Positions 11,046 to 12,835 of a stretch of 12,835 bases of DNA are shown piece by piece. Under the pieces are notes generated by a model. That model did no database searches. It had not been told where the DNA came from and saw only the letters and a list, made by a program, of their open reading frames with translations. Origin of the DNA: an uncultured Rhodanobacter sp. (GTDB lineage: Bacteria > Pseudomonadota > Gammaproteobacteria > Xanthomonadales > Rhodanobacteraceae); NCBI GenBank assembly GCA_937906285.1, contig CALCWL010000598.1, forward strand, positions 1-12,835. Reading direction: 5' to 3'. The position numbers and the translations under genes are program-made. The first letter of the stretch is position 1. Every line of letters starts with the position of its first letter.

Positions 11046-12835
11046 GGCGGCGCGACGATCGTCGCCAGCAGGCTGCGCACGCGGCGGGCGAGGAAATCGA
11101 AATAGCGGTCGATGTAGCTGATGCCGTTCTCGTGGTCGATCAGGAACGGGTTCATCAGCGTATGGCGCAGGATCAGCAGGCGGTCGTCGTCGGCCACGAA
11201 GCTGGCCGGGTCCAGCCCGAGTGCGGCGAAGATGCGCGCGGTCTGCGCCGTGCCGAGCATGTCCGCGCGCAGGCTGGTCACCGAGCCGAAGAACTCCTTG
11301 GTCTGCAGTGGCTGGCGCGGATCGCAGCGCAGTTCGTCGTGCAGCGCGCGCACGAAGGCGTTCGCGGCGGCCACCGAGGTGTTGCCGCGCGGGTTGAGCG
11401 CGAGACAGACCAGGTTGCTGTCCGGCGCGAACGGCACCAGCGCGTGCACGCCGTCGGTCAGTTCCAGCGCGAAGCGTTGCGCGCGCGCGTGGAAGGCCTC
11501 GGCCGCCCGCACGGTGGCGCGCGGCAGGGCGCCGAAGTGGGCGTGGTCCAGCGGCAGCACCTTGTGCGTCACGTACACCGCGGCCGCCGCGGCGCCGGAT
11601 TTGGAACCTTCCGGGATGAACTGGCCGAGGCTGCGGTAACGCGCCAGGTAATCCTTCGGCGTGCCGCCGTGGAAGACGTAATCCGCGCGCTCGGCCAGCA
11701 GCGCCATCGCGCGGTGGTCGCGGCAGACGAAGGCGCCCGAGCCGTAGGGCAGGTAGCCGAGCTTGTGCGGGTCGACGGTGGCCGAGTCGGTATCGCCCAG
11801 CGCGGCGAAGGCGGCGTGTACCGCCGGCGCGGGGAATTGCACGTAGTCGGCAGCCACCTCCTCGCGCGTGCGCAGCGAGCCGTCCTCGTGGCGGAACACG
11901 GTAGCCAGGTAGCCGCCCCACGCGGCATCGACGTGCACGGCGAAATCCAGTCCGCGCCCGCGCGAGGCTTCGCGTGCGGCGAGCACCTGGTCGATCGGGT
12001 CGATCGTGCCGTACTCGGTGCCGCCGAGCACGGCCACGCACATCAGCACCGGTTGACGTTCGCGCGCGCAGCGCTCCAGCGTGGCGCGCAGGGCGGCGCC
12101 GTCCAGCCGCATGCCGTCGGTGGGCAGCAGTTCGAGCTGGTCGCGGCCGAGGCCGAGCAGCTTCAGCCCCTTGCTCCACGAGTAGTGCGCGGTGACCGGC
12201 GCCAGTACCAGCGGCACCTTCAGCAGCGGATGCGCGGCGAAGAAATCGACCAGGCCGCGCTGTTCGATGCGTTCGCGCTCGACGTGCTGCAGCCAGCGCG
12301 CACGTTCGGCCGGCGTCTGCGCGGCGAGCCAGGCTTGCCACGCCGTCAGCAAGGCGATGCTGTCGGCCTGGGCGAGGTTGAAGGCGCTCCAGTCGTCCAC
12401 CGGCAGCTCGAGATCCGGCACCTGCGCCGCGCGCAGCGCCACCGGGAACGCCTTCAATGCCAGCGCCAGGCGCAGCGCCTGGTAGTTGGCCAGGGTGCCG
12501 CCGCAGGTGAGGTGGCCGAACGCGCAGGCGTCACGCGTCGGGTCATGCGGATAGCCGAGCATGCGCGCCAGCTGCAGGCCGGCCTGCACTTCCAGGTCGA
12601 CGGTGACCGGGGCGGCATCCTCGCTGACGTTGTTGGGGTTGTACGGCAGCGTGAGCATCTGCGCGGCCAGTCCCGGCAGCAGCAGGTCGGAGGCCATGTG
12701 GCCGATGTAGCGCGGGCTGTGGAACGGCACCGATTTCTTCAGCGCGGCGGAGAGCTGGTGCAGCTCGCGGCGCATGCGCGATTCGAAGGCGAGGTAGTCC
12801 GGGTGGTGCGCGGCGCCGGTGCCGATCGCCGGCGG
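11042..12835 (-). CDS. PLP-dependent decarboxylase, tyrosine-decarboxylase-like (5' end outside window)
   Basis: The frame is open through the right edge, with 597 codons in the window. The residues before the first in-window ATG (12775) also look coding (HHPDYLAFESR), so the true start lies beyond 12835. Group II decarboxylase features, numbered from that ATG: VPFHSPRYIGHM at 16-27, HLTCGGTLAN at 88-97, TAHYSW at 195-200 with the PLP-stacking His197, HVDAAWGGY at 281-289 with Asp283, and the PLP lysine Lys338 in VDPHKLGYLPYGSG (codon at 11762-11764). The later EGSKSGAAAAAVY segment and the overall length near 620 resemble bacterial tyrosine decarboxylases (Enterococcus, Lactobacillus) more than GadB or DOPA decarboxylases. 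Expected reaction: tyrosine or a related aromatic amino acid to its amine plus CO2. The coupled tyrA-like gene supports an aromatic substrate. Substrate is inferred, not proven. Confidence 0.87.
   Translation of the reverse strand, partial: PPAIGTGAAHHPDYLAFESRMRRELHQLSAALKKSVPFHSPRYIGHMASDLLLPGLAAQMLTLPYNPNNVSEDAAPVTVDLEVQAGLQLARMLGYPHDPTRDACAFGHLTCGGTLANYQALRLALALKAFPVALRAAQVPDLELPVDDWSAFNLAQADSIALLTAWQAWLAAQTPAERARWLQHVERERIEQRGLVDFFAAHPLLKVPLVLAPVTAHYSWSKGLKLLGLGRDQLELLPTDGMRLDGAALRATLERCARERQPVLMCVAVLGGTEYGTIDPIDQVLAAREASRGRGLDFAVHVDAAWGGYLATVFRHEDGSLRTREEVAADYVQFPAPAVHAAFAALGDTDSATVDPHKLGYLPYGSGAFVCRDHRAMALLAERADYVFHGGTPKDYLARYRSLGQFIPEGSKSGAAAAAVYVTHKVLPLDHAHFGALPRATVRAAEAFHARAQRFALELTDGVHALVPFAPDSNLVCLALNPRGNTSVAAANAFVRALHDELRCDPRQPLQTKEFFGSVTSLRADMLGTAQTARIFAALGLDPASFVADDDRLLILRHTLMNPFLIDHENGISYIDRYFDFLARRVRSLLATIVAPP

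Overview
The window is GC-rich DNA with dense, short-spaced bacterial genes. Protein similarity recalled from memory (no search was run) points to a gammaproteobacterium of the Xanthomonadales, most likely Rhodanobacteraceae (Rhodanobacter, Dyella, Frateuria, Luteibacter). I see no rRNA, tRNA, CRISPR array, insertion sequence or phage gene. No gene-free stretch exceeds 300 bases.

Layout. Positions 1-182 (+) hold the last residues of an RND efflux permease. Positions 266-763 (+) encode a small secreted His/Met-rich protein. The rest is on the minus strand. Reading in the direction of transcription from the right edge: a tyrosine-decarboxylase-like PLP enzyme (cut by the window edge) overlaps a short prephenate-dehydrogenase-like gene by 4 bases. 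Next come an FNR/ANR-type oxygen regulator, a tandem universal stress protein, a 37-codon proline-rich small ORF, an MgtA-type magnesium P-type ATPase, phosphoketolase, a phosphate acetyl/butyryltransferase and acetate kinase.

How the genes fit together. Phosphoketolase splits xylulose-5-P or fructose-6-P to acetyl-phosphate. Acetate kinase turns acetyl-phosphate into ATP plus acetate, and Pta links it to acetyl-CoA. This is an oxygen-independent ATP-yielding bypass. FNR/ANR-like palindromes (TTGAC-N4-RTCAR) sit upstream of phosphoketolase, of the universal stress protein and of the small secreted protein. Each has a plausible -10 hexamer 32-33 bases from the palindrome centre, the geometry of class II FNR promoters. 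With the FNR-type gene in the same cluster, I read the region from about 180 to 10130 as a low-oxygen energy and survival island.

Main points for a second look: the regulator has Arg at the position of the third N-terminal cluster cysteine and an extra Cys elsewhere; a proline-rich small ORF with a good ribosome binding site precedes the Mg2+ ATPase, reminiscent of enterobacterial mgtL; and a tyrA-like gene is translationally coupled to a tyrosine-decarboxylase-like gene.
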